64,000 nucleotides of DNA from Bedellia somnulentella (taxonomy: Eukaryota; Arthropoda; Insecta; Lepidoptera; Bedelliidae), in NCBI GenBank assembly GCA_963576735.1, contig OY755196.1, forward strand, positions 9,591,912 to 9,655,911, given 5' to 3'. The position numbers and the translations under genes were made by a program. Shown one piece after another: positions 59,701 to 61,235 of this stretch. Under the pieces are notes generated by a model, which was not told the DNA's origin, searched no databases, and saw nothing but the letters and a program-made list of their open reading frames with translations. Each line of letters opens with the position of its first letter. The stretch's first letter is position 1.

Positions 59701-61235
59701 AGCTTTGTAAGCCTATTGTCATTTTGTACGAATACATTGTCACATGACAAACTGCAACTTGCCTACTAAACCGTTATTATCATTTTTCTATGACTATTAA
59801 ATGAGTCAAATAAATGACTTCCTTCTTTCTAGTTAGTCAATTAAAAAAGGTGTTGATATATTGTCTGTCTTGTCTATGCCGCTACAGCAGCCTATTTTTG
59901 TCTCGAAACGAAAATAACCACAAAAACACAACCAATTTCGAACTTTGTTTTAAAAACTGTGTTATGATTATGATTGAAAACGGAGATTCTTTTTAGATCA
60001 TCGTTAACGTTTCATAATAATTTGGATCCACAGATAACTATAAATCATTTTTTATTTGTTTTTTTAATAACAGTCTCGGACTAGGGTCGAACCTTACCCA
60101 GTGGGATGCTTTTGCAATCAGGGGTGCCACAAAAAACATATATTTCGTTTGGTTTAGCCCTGATATCTGCGTATGTTCATTATTTTTTATAGATAAAAGT
60201 TAGCGTCGGCATTTTATAGCACTACCTAATTCTTTCTTGTGTGTACGAGAGAACTAAGATATTTGAGTATTTTAAGTGATTGACACGTAAAGACACTGGA
60301 AGTGGTAGGCCATCTTAACGATTTTGTGTTTTACCATCTGTTCCCGACTCAACTTCTAAAAGTGGCTGAGTAATTATTAACTGTGTAGTTCTGGCTACCC
60401 CCTTTTGGTTATTATAGTCGTGAGTAAATGTTGTTTAATTATTTGTGTATACTATAAAGGTAAAATAGGGTCCCTAAAGTGGTTGTTGCCTAAAACGATA
60501 AGCAACATAACCATCTCAAATATGTGGAAGGTAATGTTTTTAGTAGCGTATGACCATCGAGGACGGACACATTTGAACCAAATAGAGTATCCAGAGTAAT
60601 AGAGAACCCAATAGAGTCCGAAGTATGAAGACTATAACAGATGTATGCATGAGAAGATTGAGGGATGTAAACGAAGCCCGGATCGTACAAAGTGGTGATC
60701 GATAGTGTCTGCCTACCCCTATGGGAAATAATGCCGTGAGTAAATACATACAAATGTATGTACGTAGGATATAAACCGTTTTACAATAGTGATTTTAAAC
60801 TCCTATCTTACACTTCAAAGTATTCAAGGCGTAATGATACATCTATACATTCACACAGACATAGAAGATTTTATCAGACTCCCTTCTAGAACAAAGCAAT
60901 ATCATATTTTTAGCTATAAAACAAGTGTAGCCAAATGAAAACAGTCATCGTCTCTATATCCGTTCTAAGATGAAAGCGATGTTTCACACAAATGACAAAG
61001 ATGTTTACATACATATTGCTATACATGAATGGCTGTTTCACGAAGATCAAAGATTCCAGTAACTAATATTCATGACTAAATCACCACACTTCTAACATTT
61101 ATGGCTGCAACGCGAAAGGATGTCGGCGTTTCCCTTTTACAGACGTTAAGATTTAAAAATAGAACAAGTTTATTGACGATCGCGAAACTTACCGGCCAGT
61201 ATCAACAAAAAGCATAACAGGATCCACTTGCACAT
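11459..61235 (-). CDS. otk: otk/PTK7-like pseudokinase receptor gene (multi-exon, incomplete)
   Basis: Gene-level entry; exons are listed separately. Otk/PTK7 proteins are single-pass receptors with extracellular Ig domains and a catalytically dead kinase domain, acting in plexin/Wnt-type guidance and polarity signalling (family knowledge). Exons found join in phase from 26936 to 11459, except one missing piece at the N run 14017-14216. The joined product has the end of the ectodomain (two Ig units), a transmembrane helix followed by an RRRRLRRR stop-transfer run, a K/E-rich segment, SRASKKS, then a kinase fold with GRGEFGEV and VLVK but HSD for HRD and no DFG. An exon at 61193-61235 supplies a signal peptide. 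Membrane-distal Ig exons between 26.9 and 61.2 kb are not securely identified. Introns hold most of the transposons in this window. Confidence 0.85.
11935..12260 (-). repeat. LINE-A 3' fragment in the last otk intron
   Basis: Minus-strand pieces read MLRWFGHIERIDDRQLVKGI and GRPRRTHLDQIESVL, matching the C-terminal tail of LINE-A at 2640-2830. This copy keeps the bases missing from the copy at 2769. It lies inside the last otk intron. Confidence 0.85.
12330..12455 (-). CDS. otk: otk-like exon: kinase C-lobe
   Basis: Acceptor CTTTCAG, donor CTT|GTGAGT, phases 0-0, 42 codons. Begins IYTKAELPFAKLNDNSVIER and ends with PDHMPEKMANLL, corresponding to helices F-G of the kinase. It joins in frame to RKCW of the next exon. 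Confidence 0.92.
12621..12716 (-). CDS. otk: otk-like exon: activation-segment end (LRW/SDV region)
   Basis: VIPLRWLPAEAVLESDYSTK then SDVYMFAATVWE. It contains the LRWLPAE (APE-like) and SDVY motifs of tyrosine kinases. Splice sites are TTATCAG and GAG|GTAAG, phases 0-0, 32 codons. Confidence 0.92.
12785..13530 (+). repeat. Scattered LINE-A 3' pieces and an AT-rich LINE-type tail in the intron
   Basis: Three short LINE-A-like pieces: 12785-12865 (TTTGCCAACCGCAATGGGAT), 12893-13015 (GGAAATGTCAGCAGAGGACC) and 13440-13530 (CTCTGCCTACTTCAACGGGA). Between them, 13030-13442 is AT-rich and ends in an AAATAAATAAATAAA run, as in the 3' end of a different non-LTR element. Confidence 0.5.
13531..13898. 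other. Intron sequence, nothing recognised
   Basis: Part of the otk intron. A ~70-bp GC-richer piece near 13590-13670 (CCATGGGCCTCGAGGCGACA) resembles no family I can name. Confidence 0.4.
13899..14016 (-). CDS. otk: otk-like exon: catalytic loop, cut by assembly gap
   Basis: Donor CAG|GTTAG at 13899. The peptide begins HSDIAARNCLITSKLQLKLS and continues FPALSRGPHSHEYYKLHDQ. HSD replaces the catalytic HRD, and the position expected to read DFG reads SFP, so a functional metal-binding Asp is absent, as in Otk/PTK7. The 5' part of this exon runs into the N run, so its acceptor is not visible. Confidence 0.9.
14017..14216. other. Assembly gap (200 N)
   Basis: Exactly 200 unknown bases, so probably a placeholder length. 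It removes the kinase segment between HTDW (end of the exon at 14883) and HSD, that is the hinge to helix E region (roughly 50-70 residues by family comparison). Confidence 0.98.
14217..14882. other. Intron sequence, nothing recognised
   Basis: AT-rich. No coding sequence for the missing kinase segment was found here, so that segment must lie in or next to the N run. Confidence 0.5.
14883..15011 (-). CDS. otk: otk-like exon: kinase N-lobe (helix C to hinge)
   Basis: Acceptor TTCCACAG, donor TGG|GTAAAT, phases 0-0, 43 codons. It reads EFRRQLEMFCRIRHENLVKL then VGLCNEMEPHLLLLQHTDW. EFRRQLE is the helix-C segment, and the end corresponds to the beta-5/hinge strand. Confidence 0.92.
15168..15390 (-). 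repeat. SINE-A
   Basis: Near-complete reversed copy from the CATACATATACTCACGGCTA end to TTCTAAGTCGACACAGC. Confidence 0.8.
15421..15597 (-). repeat. SINE-A, partial and diverged
   Basis: Lacks the tail; keeps CAGCCACATTTGGAAGTTGA, the CCAACCGCATCGCCC core and ATTCTAAGCCGGCAC. Confidence 0.75.
15761..16010 (-). repeat. SINE-A
   Basis: Near-complete reversed copy; three minus-oriented SINE-A copies lie within 850 bp of this intron. Confidence 0.8.
16171..16307 (-). CDS. otk: otk-like exon: glycine loop and VLVK strand
   Basis: Acceptor TTTCTTTCAG, donor GAG|GTAAG, phase 1 in and 0 out. With the G from the preceding exon it reads GRGEFGEVSLGKIDMTQVRK, then a K/D-rich insert and PVLVKTLTTKDE. 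GRGEFGEV is the nucleotide-binding loop and VLVK holds the equivalent of the ATP-contacting lysine; both are preserved although the catalytic motifs are not. Confidence 0.93.
16370..16740 (+). repeat. SINE-B
   Basis: tRNA-like head CATGATAGTCCAGTGGGTAG, body with GGAAAACATCGTGAGGAAAC, tail GGCGTGAACGTTTATG at about 16709-16730. Confidence 0.8.
16783..16955 (-). repeat. SINE-B head, inverted against the previous copy
   Basis: Reversed head and first half, including CACACGATGTTTTCCC and a degraded tRNA-like head. It faces the copy at 16370-16740. Confidence 0.7.
17002..17058 (-). repeat. SINE-A tail fragment
   Basis: CGGCTATAAATTCCCAAAAG followed by TTCTTCAGCCACTTATAA. Confidence 0.55.
17108..17357 (+). 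repeat. SINE-A
   Basis: Near-complete, from GTGTAGTTTCGGCTTAGAAT to GCCGTGAGTATATGTTTGTA. Confidence 0.85.
17533..17631 (-). CDS. otk: otk-like exon: juxtamembrane to kinase start
   Basis: Acceptor TTTTTCAG, donor TTAG|GTGAG, phases 1-1. It contains VSRASKKSGQYNHLTVPRK and then LITDIIILG. The SRASKKS motif followed by a leucine-rich strand just before the glycine loop is a feature I recognise from Otk proteins. Confidence 0.9.
17705..17836 (+). repeat. SINE-C: tRNA-headed SINE
   Basis: Box A TGGCCGAGTGG and box B GGTTCGATACC are perfect, with a 5-bp T-arm (GCGGG/CCCGC). The anticodon arm does not fold into a standard tRNA, and the acceptor ends pair only partly. The sequence continues into an unrelated ~50-bp body (TTGGTCTTGGATGTTATTTA), as expected for a tRNA-derived SINE rather than a tRNA gene. 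Confidence 0.6.
17837..18089 (-). repeat. SINE-A
   Basis: Near-complete reversed copy, starting in the CATACATACATA tail directly against SINE-C. Confidence 0.85.
18090..19148. other. Intron sequence with two GC hairpins
   Basis: Mostly AT-rich. It contains ACCCCGCTTCGCGGGGT at 18931-18947 (7-bp stem) and GGGGGGCTTCCCCCC at 19033-19047 (6-bp stem), both with 3-base loops, and short CCTAA-type runs around 18906-18990. Confidence 0.5.
19149..19264 (-). repeat. SINE-A, 5'-truncated
   Basis: Tail and 3' third only, ending after GGGGAAGAGATGGTAAAAT. Confidence 0.75.
19761..19892 (-). CDS. otk: otk-like exon: cytoplasmic juxtamembrane segment
   Basis: Acceptor CATTTTAG, donor AGTG|GTAAG, phases 1-1, 132 bases. 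The peptide is rich in E and K (EKLELEMTEGREKLVEEKEG) and leads into NGRLLINEKDS. Low-complexity charged sequence between the membrane helix and the kinase, probably unstructured. Confidence 0.85.
20247..20497 (+). repeat. SINE-A
   Basis: Near-complete, GCTGTGTAGTGTCGGCTTAG to GTATGTATGTATGTA. Confidence 0.88.
20573..20600 (+). repeat. Short LINE-F-like 3' end next to an otk donor site
   Basis: CAATAAAGAGTTTTCTAT followed by TTCTATTCCA matches the 3' terminus of the LINE at 50853-52560. It ends at the edge of the donor CATAC (GTATG on the minus strand). Confidence 0.45.
20606..20746 (-). CDS. otk: otk-like exon: transmembrane helix
   Basis: Acceptor TAATTCCAG, donor AAGGG|GTATG, phases 1-1. 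It reads EADIDASESGVAGK, then the hydrophobic helix AVLVSISVAGAYMILVLALM, LYC and the basic RRRRLRRRER stop-transfer run. The helix places upstream exons outside the cell and downstream exons inside. Confidence 0.93.
20805..21053 (+). repeat. SINE-A
   Basis: Near-complete, the GTGTAGTGCCGGCTTAGAAT subtype. Confidence 0.85.
21053..21300 (+). repeat. SINE-A, strongly diverged
   Basis: Directly abuts the previous copy. Keeps GTAGTGTTAAAATAGCACTA, GAGGCGACTAAGGGTA and TTTTACAACTTATTCCCCAC. Confidence 0.5.
21664..21912 (+). repeat. SINE-A
   Basis: Near-complete, GCCGGCTTAGAATGTCAC to GCCGTGAGTATATGTATGTG. Its tail ends about 25 bases from an otk donor site (21938). Confidence 0.8.
21939..22063 (-). 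CDS. otk: otk-like exon: end of the membrane-proximal Ig domain
   Basis: Acceptor CATTTACAG, donor GGATG|GTGAGG, phase 2 in and 1 out, 125 bases. It reads VVLLSNGSLLLREV then DGSLYGCTAGSAAGMDRREI and RVVV. NGSLLL (strand E), DGSLYGC (strand F with the second Ig cysteine) and RVVV (strand G) are the standard C-terminal half of an Ig domain. Confidence 0.9.
22232..22645 (+). repeat. LINE-A 3' fragment
   Basis: Starts in AATGAATAGTC...CAGTCGGTGT (compare 2400-2430), passes through GCATGAAAAGATTGATGGAT and ends GGCGTGAGTATATATGG. Internally deleted and frameshifted. Confidence 0.8.
22655..22700 (-). CDS. otk: otk-like 46-base exon within the last Ig domain
   Basis: Acceptor TTTTTTTCAG, donor GCAAG|GTGAG, phase 1 in and 2 out. 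The peptide is LGVDVEGGVNASNA. It is the only small exon whose phases link 23685 and 22063; the product is a loop between strands C and E. Confidence 0.85.
23121..23242 (+). repeat. SINE-A, 5'-truncated
   Basis: ATCCTTTATTTGACAGTCTA to GCCGTGAGTATATGTATG; shares an unusual version of the middle with the piece at 23549-23676. Confidence 0.7.
23257..23540 (+). repeat. SINE-B, 5'-truncated
   Basis: Begins TTTTCTAAAGACATATGTGT, ends GGCGTGAACGTTTATGTTAT plus GTATGTTATGTTA. Confidence 0.8.
23549..23676 (+). repeat. SINE-A, 5'-truncated, duplicate of 23121-23242
   Basis: Same truncation point and the same following bases (TATTATACTTACT) as the copy at 23121-23242; here those bases form the otk donor site at 23684. 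Confidence 0.7.
23685..23831 (-). CDS. otk: otk-like exon: start of the membrane-proximal Ig domain
   Basis: Acceptor TTGCTTCCAG, donor CCTA|GTAAGT, phases 1-1, 147 bases. It reads SPRVIDPAEDTWLAVPPHTE then VLLKCVAHGDPTPITRWDNN, giving the first Ig cysteine and the core tryptophan (C...W spacing typical of I-set domains). Confidence 0.93.
24457..24705 (+). repeat. SINE-A with clear target duplication
   Basis: 249 bp. GTACTTTGTGG is repeated at 24446-24456 and 24706-24716, fixing the element boundaries and proving insertion by retrotransposition. Confidence 0.92.
24993..25143 (-). CDS. otk: otk-like exon: second half of an Ig domain
   Basis: Acceptor AAATTTCAG, donor GTTG|GTAAG, phase 0 in and 1 out. 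It reads PLPEGLTSVNGTLLV then TGQYTCKATDGDTVITASIN and LDVV: strand E (NGTLLV), strand F (TGQYTC) and strand G of an I-set domain. Confidence 0.93.
25254..25412. mobile_element. MITE-like inverted-repeat element
   Basis: Ends CCCCCTGATTACGTATCTTT and its imperfect reverse complement (AAAGATACATAATCAGGGGG). A second inverted pair inside (TGTCGCAA / TTGCGACA) extends the foldback. No coding capacity. Target duplication unclear (CGG on both sides). Confidence 0.65.
25638..25873 (+). repeat. SINE-A with target duplication
   Basis: TAGGAGTAAT at 25628-25637 and 25874-25883 flanks the copy. Confidence 0.9.
26043..26180. mobile_element. 138-bp palindromic MITE, copy 2
   Basis: Same length and ends as 9980-10117. 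TAA is duplicated at 26040-26042 and 26181-26183. Confidence 0.85.
26821..26936 (-). CDS. otk: otk-like exon: first half of an Ig domain
   Basis: Acceptor GTCAACAG, donor TTCTTG|GTATGT, phase 1 in and 0 out, 116 bases. It reads GALRFEPHPYNRKMEMNSS then GKIHCKVAGGAAPTVQWFL, with the first Ig cysteine and core tryptophan. The frame stays open for about 120 bases upstream of the chosen acceptor, so an earlier acceptor cannot be excluded. Confidence 0.9.
26937..27470. other. Intron sequence, nothing recognised
   Basis: AT-rich with no repeat family identified. Confidence 0.4.
27471..27722 (-). repeat. SINE-A
   Basis: Near-complete reversed copy. Confidence 0.85.
27796..28202 (-). repeat. SINE-A interrupted by a MITE
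   Basis: Diverged reversed copy whose core is split at 27967/28141 by the inverted-repeat element at 27968-28140; the two halves are collinear with the family. Confidence 0.8.
27968..28140. mobile_element. 173-bp MITE nested in SINE-A, TAA target duplication
   Basis: Ends AGAGCTTATTCCATT and AATGGAATAAGCTCT, with TAA on each side (27965-27967, 28141-28143). Sub-repeats around CTGAATTCAGA are also inverted inside. Confidence 0.82.
28228..28296 (-). CDS. Possible otk-like 69-base exon (uncertain)
   Basis: Good acceptor (TGTTTTCCAG) and donor (ATA|GTAAGT). Length is a multiple of 3. Two frames are open: phases 1-1, which match the neighbouring exons (VFGHSHPRSESRAFRRHREL), and phases 0-0 (VSSVTAIRDQNPELLEGIGN). 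Neither resembles an Ig strand, so this may be a cassette exon or a chance splice pair. Confidence 0.3.
28338..28581 (+). repeat. SINE-A with target duplication
   Basis: AGTGTCCTGA at 28323-28332 and 28582-28591; four extra bases lie between the left duplication and the SINE 5' end. Confidence 0.85.
28655..28795. repeat. GC-rich inverted repeat (MITE-like)
   Basis: The arms contain CCGCCGGGC...GCCGACAT and ATGTCGGC...GCCCGGCGGGC, bounded by ACTGAGT on both sides, with an AT-rich centre. Confidence 0.55.
28920..29166 (+). repeat. SINE-A, tail-to-tail with the next copy
   Basis: Near-complete; its tail joins the tail of the reversed copy at 29167. Confidence 0.85.
29167..29406 (-). repeat. 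SINE-A, tail-to-tail with the previous copy
   Basis: Reversed copy; the pair forms a ~490-bp inverted repeat with almost no spacer. Confidence 0.85.
29574..29790. repeat. Helitron-like end fragment and SINE-A tail
   Basis: ACTAGCTTTTTGCCCGCGAC (29575 on) matches the end of the repeats at 32615 and is followed by diverged sequence. A SINE-A 3' tail fragment (GGGATTTATAGCCGTTAGTA) lies at 29735-29790. Confidence 0.5.
29791..32040. other. Long AT-rich intron stretch without recognised elements
   Basis: About 2.2 kb. Scattered small open frames only; no domain, splice pair or repeat family I could support. Confidence 0.45.
32050..32614 (-). mobile_element. Non-autonomous Helitron-like repeat, copy 1 (truncated), with tRNA-like segment
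   Basis: Same sequence as copy 2 but lacking its ACTAGC end. It contains, on the minus strand, a tRNA-like piece with box A TGGCGTAGCGG and box B GGTTCGAATCC (about 32063-32133), a conserved body and an (ACAG)n run at 32468-32500. It ends exactly where copy 2 starts. Confidence 0.55.
32615..33257 (-). mobile_element. Non-autonomous Helitron-like repeat, copy 2
   Basis: Begins ACTAGCTTTTTGCCCGCAAC. Read on the minus strand this is a GC hairpin followed by GCAAAAAGCTAGT, the CTAG-type 3' end of Helitrons. It also carries the tRNA-like piece (about 32706-32786), the same body and (ACAG)n at 33119-33141. The Helitron class is inferred from the end structure; no replicase is encoded. Confidence 0.55.
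33361..33605 (+). repeat. SINE-A
   Basis: Near-complete, GTGTAGTGTCGGCTTAGAAT to GCCGTGAGTATATGAGTATG. Confidence 0.85.
33623..35085 (+). repeat. SINE-B split by a LINE insertion
   Basis: The head and first half are at 33623-33840 (box A-like TTGTTCAGTTGGTAGAAC). The second half resumes at about 34949 (TGCTCCCTTTCACTTGAGTA) and runs to GGCGTAAACG near 35080. LINE-C fills the break. Confidence 0.8.
33841..34948 (-). mobile_element. LINE-C: 5'-truncated non-LTR retrotransposon inside SINE-B
   Basis: A minus-strand RT fragment (stop at 34023) has CGVRQGGLTSPKLFNLYVNE, SYADDMVLLSP and YKFKYLGHYLTDDL. The 3' UTR is short, with AATAAAG near 33860 and an (ATTT)n tail at 33841-33860. It starts abruptly at LVAYDVLWRK, just before RT block 4, so it is 5'-truncated. 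Its first nine translated codons derive from the SINE. The clade is not clear to me. Confidence 0.8.
35175..35415 (-). repeat. SINE-B, 5'-truncated
   Basis: Reversed copy starting ACATAAACGTTCACGCCGAA; nearly identical to 23257-23540, so young. Confidence 0.85.
35636..35876 (-). repeat. SINE-A
   Basis: Near-complete reversed copy. Confidence 0.85.
35877..36515. other. AT-rich intron, nothing recognised
   Basis: No gene or repeat supported. Confidence 0.4.
36536..38675 (-). pseudogene. RTE reverse transcriptase, two lesions
   Basis: From GSDHRLV (about 38660) the frame runs through KNSKAPGDDGVTTELLRAGG, FVDYEKAFDS, RQGDVISPKLF and RFADDIVVMAE (catalytic FADD) to about 37115, where the frame shifts. 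VPEYVYLGQTL and ILTYGAETWTL follow, then TAA at 36878-36880 interrupts a frame that goes on through KWQWAGHICRR and VGRPPARWTDDL to a stop at 36536. The C-terminal motifs are the expected RTE tail. Confidence 0.88.
38676..39207 (-). mobile_element. LINE-E: 3' end of a different non-LTR element nested in the RTE
   Basis: 532 bp of AT-rich sequence ending on the minus strand in GTTTGTTTCTCAAATAAATA and an (AAAT)n run (38676-38713). It interrupts the RTE frame between VICRF and GSDHRLV. No ORF; severely 5'-truncated. Confidence 0.8.
39208..40036 (-). pseudogene. RTE endonuclease domain
   Basis: Starts MAATKIQRPSIPGSPAGPGH. The APE fold motifs are LATYNGRTLR, LSEVRREGE, VQVYAPTS, VVMGDFNAKVG and NEIDFIMTDKR. 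It would nick target DNA for reverse transcription. The frame ends where LINE-E was inserted; the remaining SDH block lies beyond that insertion. Confidence 0.88.
40173..40646. other. Intron sequence with one GC-balanced block
   Basis: 40370-40560 is less AT-rich than its surroundings and open in more than one frame. Read on the minus strand it contains CTCTGCCTACCCCAGAGGG, like the LINE-A 3' module. Identity unknown. Confidence 0.35.
40647..40875 (+). repeat. SINE-A flanked by a ~50-bp duplication
   Basis: GTGTCGGCTTAAAATAGCAC to GCCGTGAGTATACATTTGTA. The flanks at 40562-40615 and 40876-40915 are copies of each other. Confidence 0.8.
41007..41082 (+). repeat. SINE-A 5' fragment
   Basis: GTAGTGTCGGCTAAGATTAG plus GGTGTCATAAGAAGCAACTA only. 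Confidence 0.6.
41120..41368 (-). repeat. SINE-A
   Basis: Near-complete reversed copy; faces the fragment at 41007. Confidence 0.85.
41660..41880 (+). repeat. SINE-A, diverged
   Basis: GCCGTGTAGCGCCGGCTAAA to TATATGGCCGTCAGTAAG. Confidence 0.75.
41900..42152 (-). repeat. SINE-A
   Basis: Reversed copy, tail-to-tail with 41660-41880. Confidence 0.85.
42617..42715 (-). repeat. SINE-A, 3' part
   Basis: CATACATATACTCACGGCTA through CCTCAGCCTCTTTTGAAAAG. Confidence 0.75.
42767..43305 (+). repeat. SINE-A split by a ~296-bp insertion
   Basis: 5' part at 42767-42841 (GTGTAGTGCCGGCTTAGAAT); the rest resumes at 43138 (GGGCTTTTTAAGCGATTTTT) and ends near 43305. Confidence 0.75.
42842..43137. repeat. 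Unknown insert within SINE-A
   Basis: Starts GGTAAGTGGGTGGGGTAATT and includes CACCTGCCTGGGAGACGCCC. No terminal inverted repeats or duplication seen. It is collinear with no other family here. Confidence 0.4.
43560..44932 (+). pseudogene. Decayed plus-strand multi-exon locus (unknown protein)
   Basis: Several pieces on the plus strand look like exons: CAG|GTATGT near 43630; TTCACAG then MKSYYSETLQ then GTAAGAAG at about 43797-43835; TTTTAG then a K/R-rich stretch around 44092-44336 (ENPELHAKHHRHRRERARDT ...); an acidic stretch near 44455-44600 (FHIAPFDENDTPKAAPRMLT); and YVGMCQSDIDEDGEVRVQFM at about 44686-44745, with one in-frame stop before ...IIQFPANIDVFEKI, ending at 44911. Frames break between pieces. 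Acidic Tudor-like C-terminal modules of this kind occur in uncharacterised arthropod proteins; I do not know the function. Confidence 0.4.
43753..45384 (+). repeat. Five copies of TTGCACCCGCGAT around the decayed locus
   Basis: Perfect copies at 43753-43765, 43919-43931, 45018-45030, 45040-45052 and 45372-45384, all in the same orientation. The second is followed after 7 bases by its near-exact inverse AGATCGCGGGAGCAA, forming a 15-bp-arm hairpin (43919-43955). Confidence 0.85.
45735..45782 (+). repeat. LINE-A terminal 3' fragment
   Basis: GGGAATTAATGGCGTGAGTA followed by TATGTATGTATGTATGTAT. Confidence 0.75.
45999..46012. promoter_or_regulatory. Perfect X-box palindrome (RFX-type site)
   Basis: GTTGCCATGGCAAC, the canonical 14-bp RFX-factor X-box, in a ~130-bp GC-rich block (45935-46065) inside otk intron sequence. 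Whether it is used is unknown. Confidence 0.5.
46158..46396 (-). repeat. SINE-A, diverged
   Basis: Reversed copy keeping TTCTTCAGCCACTACTTGAA and GCCGACACTACACAGC. Confidence 0.7.
46761..47023 (+). repeat. SINE-A with 15-bp target duplication
   Basis: ATCTCCGGACCCAGT at 46746-46760 and 47024-47038. An extra CCCTACCCTACCC run sits in the 3' module. Confidence 0.92.
47457..47723. repeat. Long imperfect inverted repeat (foldback element)
   Basis: The left arm starts ACACTTAATACTACAGTGAT and the right arm ends ATCACTGTAGTATTAAGGTG. About 100-base arms also pair through ACAGACCTTAAAA / TTTTAAGGTCTGT and CATGCTC / GAGCATG around a ~65-base centre. No known family. Confidence 0.8.
47724..48379. 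other. Intron sequence, nothing recognised
   Basis: AT-rich, no supported feature. A short less AT-rich part near 48180-48240 contains GTCACGTCACGTG. Confidence 0.4.
48386..48630 (-). repeat. SINE-A with short target duplication
   Basis: ATTGAATCA occurs on both sides (near 48377 and 48635). Confidence 0.85.
49117..49262 (+). repeat. LINE-A terminal 3' fragment joined to a SINE-A
   Basis: CGCAGTATGAAGAATAAGAG through CTCTGCCTACCCCAATGGGA to GGCGTGAGAATATGTATGTA; a SINE-A starts directly after. Confidence 0.85.
49264..49465 (+). repeat. SINE-A, internally shortened
   Basis: Lacks the GCGATGCGG core but keeps both ends. Confidence 0.75.
49466..50850. other. Intron sequence, mostly unannotated
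   Basis: AT-rich except for 50395-50600, a more balanced block (ATTCGTCGGCCAGTATTTCG) with no repeat or coding match; it could be a conserved noncoding element. Confidence 0.4.
50853..52560 (+). mobile_element. LINE-F: 5'-truncated non-LTR retrotransposon with intact RT frame
   Basis: The copy starts inside the RT (PFLSKVLERLVNRQLSDF) and its frame is open to a stop at 52164. The RT has FQSGFRPSHSTVTAL, LLDFSSAFNTVD, AGVPQGGVLSPLLFAIFINS and LYADDLQIYTQ, then VKNLGIMIDSTLSW. The C-terminal region ends FKDMVKKHYLTETL. The 3' end is CAATAAAGAGTTTTCTATTC plus a (TCTAT)n-type tail. CR1/L2/Kiri-like by resemblance. No lesions, so insertion is recent. Confidence 0.88.
50884..52164 (+). CDS. Reverse transcriptase fragment of LINE-F
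   Basis: 426 codons from the first ATG, though the true frame enters from about 50853. Catalytic YADD near residue 143. It lacks the endonuclease and RT blocks 0-2 because of 5' truncation, so it cannot retrotranspose by itself. Confidence 0.85.
   Translation: MVNRQLSDFLTKNDLLNPFQSGFRPSHSTVTALVKITDDIRLGMDKGLLTILALLDFSSAFNTVDFEILLALLRSLNISPTVIDWFRSYLLGRRQRIRIEESYSPWCELTAGVPQGGVLSPLLFAIFINSISLQLTSSYHLYADDLQIYTQANFDQLNMSINLINVDLERILKWSEAYGLKVNPNKTQIIIVGSSRIISRIDYKSLPPILFDGTSIPFSPTVKNLGIMIDSTLSWVPQLEMVSRKMFASAGSLRRLRNFLPTATKTALAQSLLLPLLDYADTCYLDITEEQLNKLERLQNFCIRFIFGLRKYDHVSVYRTQLKWLPIRLRRNAHTLSLLHSILFNPATPFYLKERFQFLSSSHDLNLRSEHNLLLSIPSHSTNYYGSSFTVQAVQLWNALPVEIRQAKSQSIFKDMVKKHYLTETL
52561..53855. 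other. AT-rich intron, nothing recognised
   Basis: A 113-codon minus-strand frame at 52884-53225 has no recognisable domain; no supported feature. Confidence 0.4.
53858..54175 (-). repeat. SINE-B, nearly complete
   Basis: Starts AACGTTCACGCCTTATATCC and reaches the start of the tRNA-like head (CGAGATTTGAAACCTCATCG). Confidence 0.8.
54207..54452 (-). repeat. SINE-A
   Basis: Near-complete reversed copy, GCCGGCACTACACGGC subtype. Confidence 0.85.
54675..54722 (-). CDS. otk: Candidate otk-like 48-base exon: Ig B strand
   Basis: Acceptor CATTTTATTTAG, donor GAAG|GTAATA, phases 1-1, matching exon 1 and most other otk exons. The peptide GDSVTLCYLDSPFIEE looks like the B-strand/first-cysteine segment of an Ig domain. 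It may belong to the first or third Ig unit. Its partner exons with the tryptophan and second cysteine were not found. Confidence 0.4.
54825..55022 (-). repeat. SINE-A, internally deleted
   Basis: Both ends present; the GGTTGGAGACCC core is missing. Confidence 0.75.
55390..55645. repeat. Two SINE-A fragments tail-to-tail
   Basis: A plus-oriented tail (CTCTGGCTACCCC ... GTATGTATGTA, 55390-55470), then a diverged reversed piece (GAAGCCAGAGCTGTAG ... GTTGGTGATGGGTCC, 55505-55610). Confidence 0.6.
55855..56100 (+). repeat. SINE-A with target duplication
   Basis: AAATAAAGGAAA flanks it on both sides (left about 55834, right about 56102). Confidence 0.88.
56520..56600 (+). repeat. SINE-A 5' fragment
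   Basis: AGTCGGCTTAGAATAGTACT through GAGGCGACTAAGGGTATTGG, then unrelated sequence. Confidence 0.65.
56601..57235. other. Intron sequence with a promoter-like block
   Basis: 56875-56935 contains CGCCATATTGGCAACGCTAC followed by CGGAAAT (ETS-like); otherwise AT-rich. Confidence 0.35.
57238..57425 (+). repeat. SINE-A, diverged and shortened
   Basis: GTAGTGTTGGCTTAGAAATA to GTATGTAAGTATGTATGTAG. Confidence 0.6.
57426..58560. other. Intron sequence, weak repeat remnants only
   Basis: 58140-58260 has the phrase AAATACTGAACCGATCATGG typical of insect interspersed repeats; no gene. Confidence 0.35.
58562..58880 (-). repeat. SINE-A (58562-58735) followed by SINE-B tail (58772-58880)
   Basis: Reversed SINE-A with TCTCCAACCGCATCGCCC, then a reversed SINE-B 3' piece, AACGTTCACGCCGTATATCA. 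Confidence 0.75.
58890..59120 (+). repeat. Helitron-like 3' end remnant
   Basis: Ends AATTTACCGGGTCAGCTAGT followed by A. CTAGT ends of this type are common at insect Helitron 3' termini; no hairpin could be confirmed. Confidence 0.35.
59625..59760 (-). repeat. SINE-B fragment, diverged
   Basis: AGCACTAATACTTATGAATATCACGTGACA-type sequence continuing to TTTGTACGAATACATTGTCA. Confidence 0.6.
59761..60200. other. AT-rich intron, nothing recognised
   Basis: No supported feature. Confidence 0.4.
60202..60430 (+). repeat. SINE-A, strongly diverged
   Basis: Keeps GCGTCGGCATTTTATAGCAC, AAGTGGCTGAGTAATTATTA and a GTCGTGAGTAAATG end. Confidence 0.6.
60515..60745 (+). repeat. LINE-A 3' fragment, decayed
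   Basis: CGAGGACGGACACATTTGAA through CTGCCTACCCCTATGGGAAA to GCCGTGAGTAAATACATACA. Confidence 0.75.
61193..61235 (-). CDS. otk: otk-like first coding exon: signal peptide
   Basis: ATG at 61235-61233, donor GCCG|GTAAGT, 43 bases, phase 1 out. The peptide MCKWILLCFLLILA is a short basic start followed by a hydrophobic core, as in a secretory signal sequence. Phase 1 fits the other otk exons. It lies in the only place upstream of the Ig exons where a signal-peptide exon was seen. The link to otk is inferred, because the intervening exons are not secure. Confidence 0.6.
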
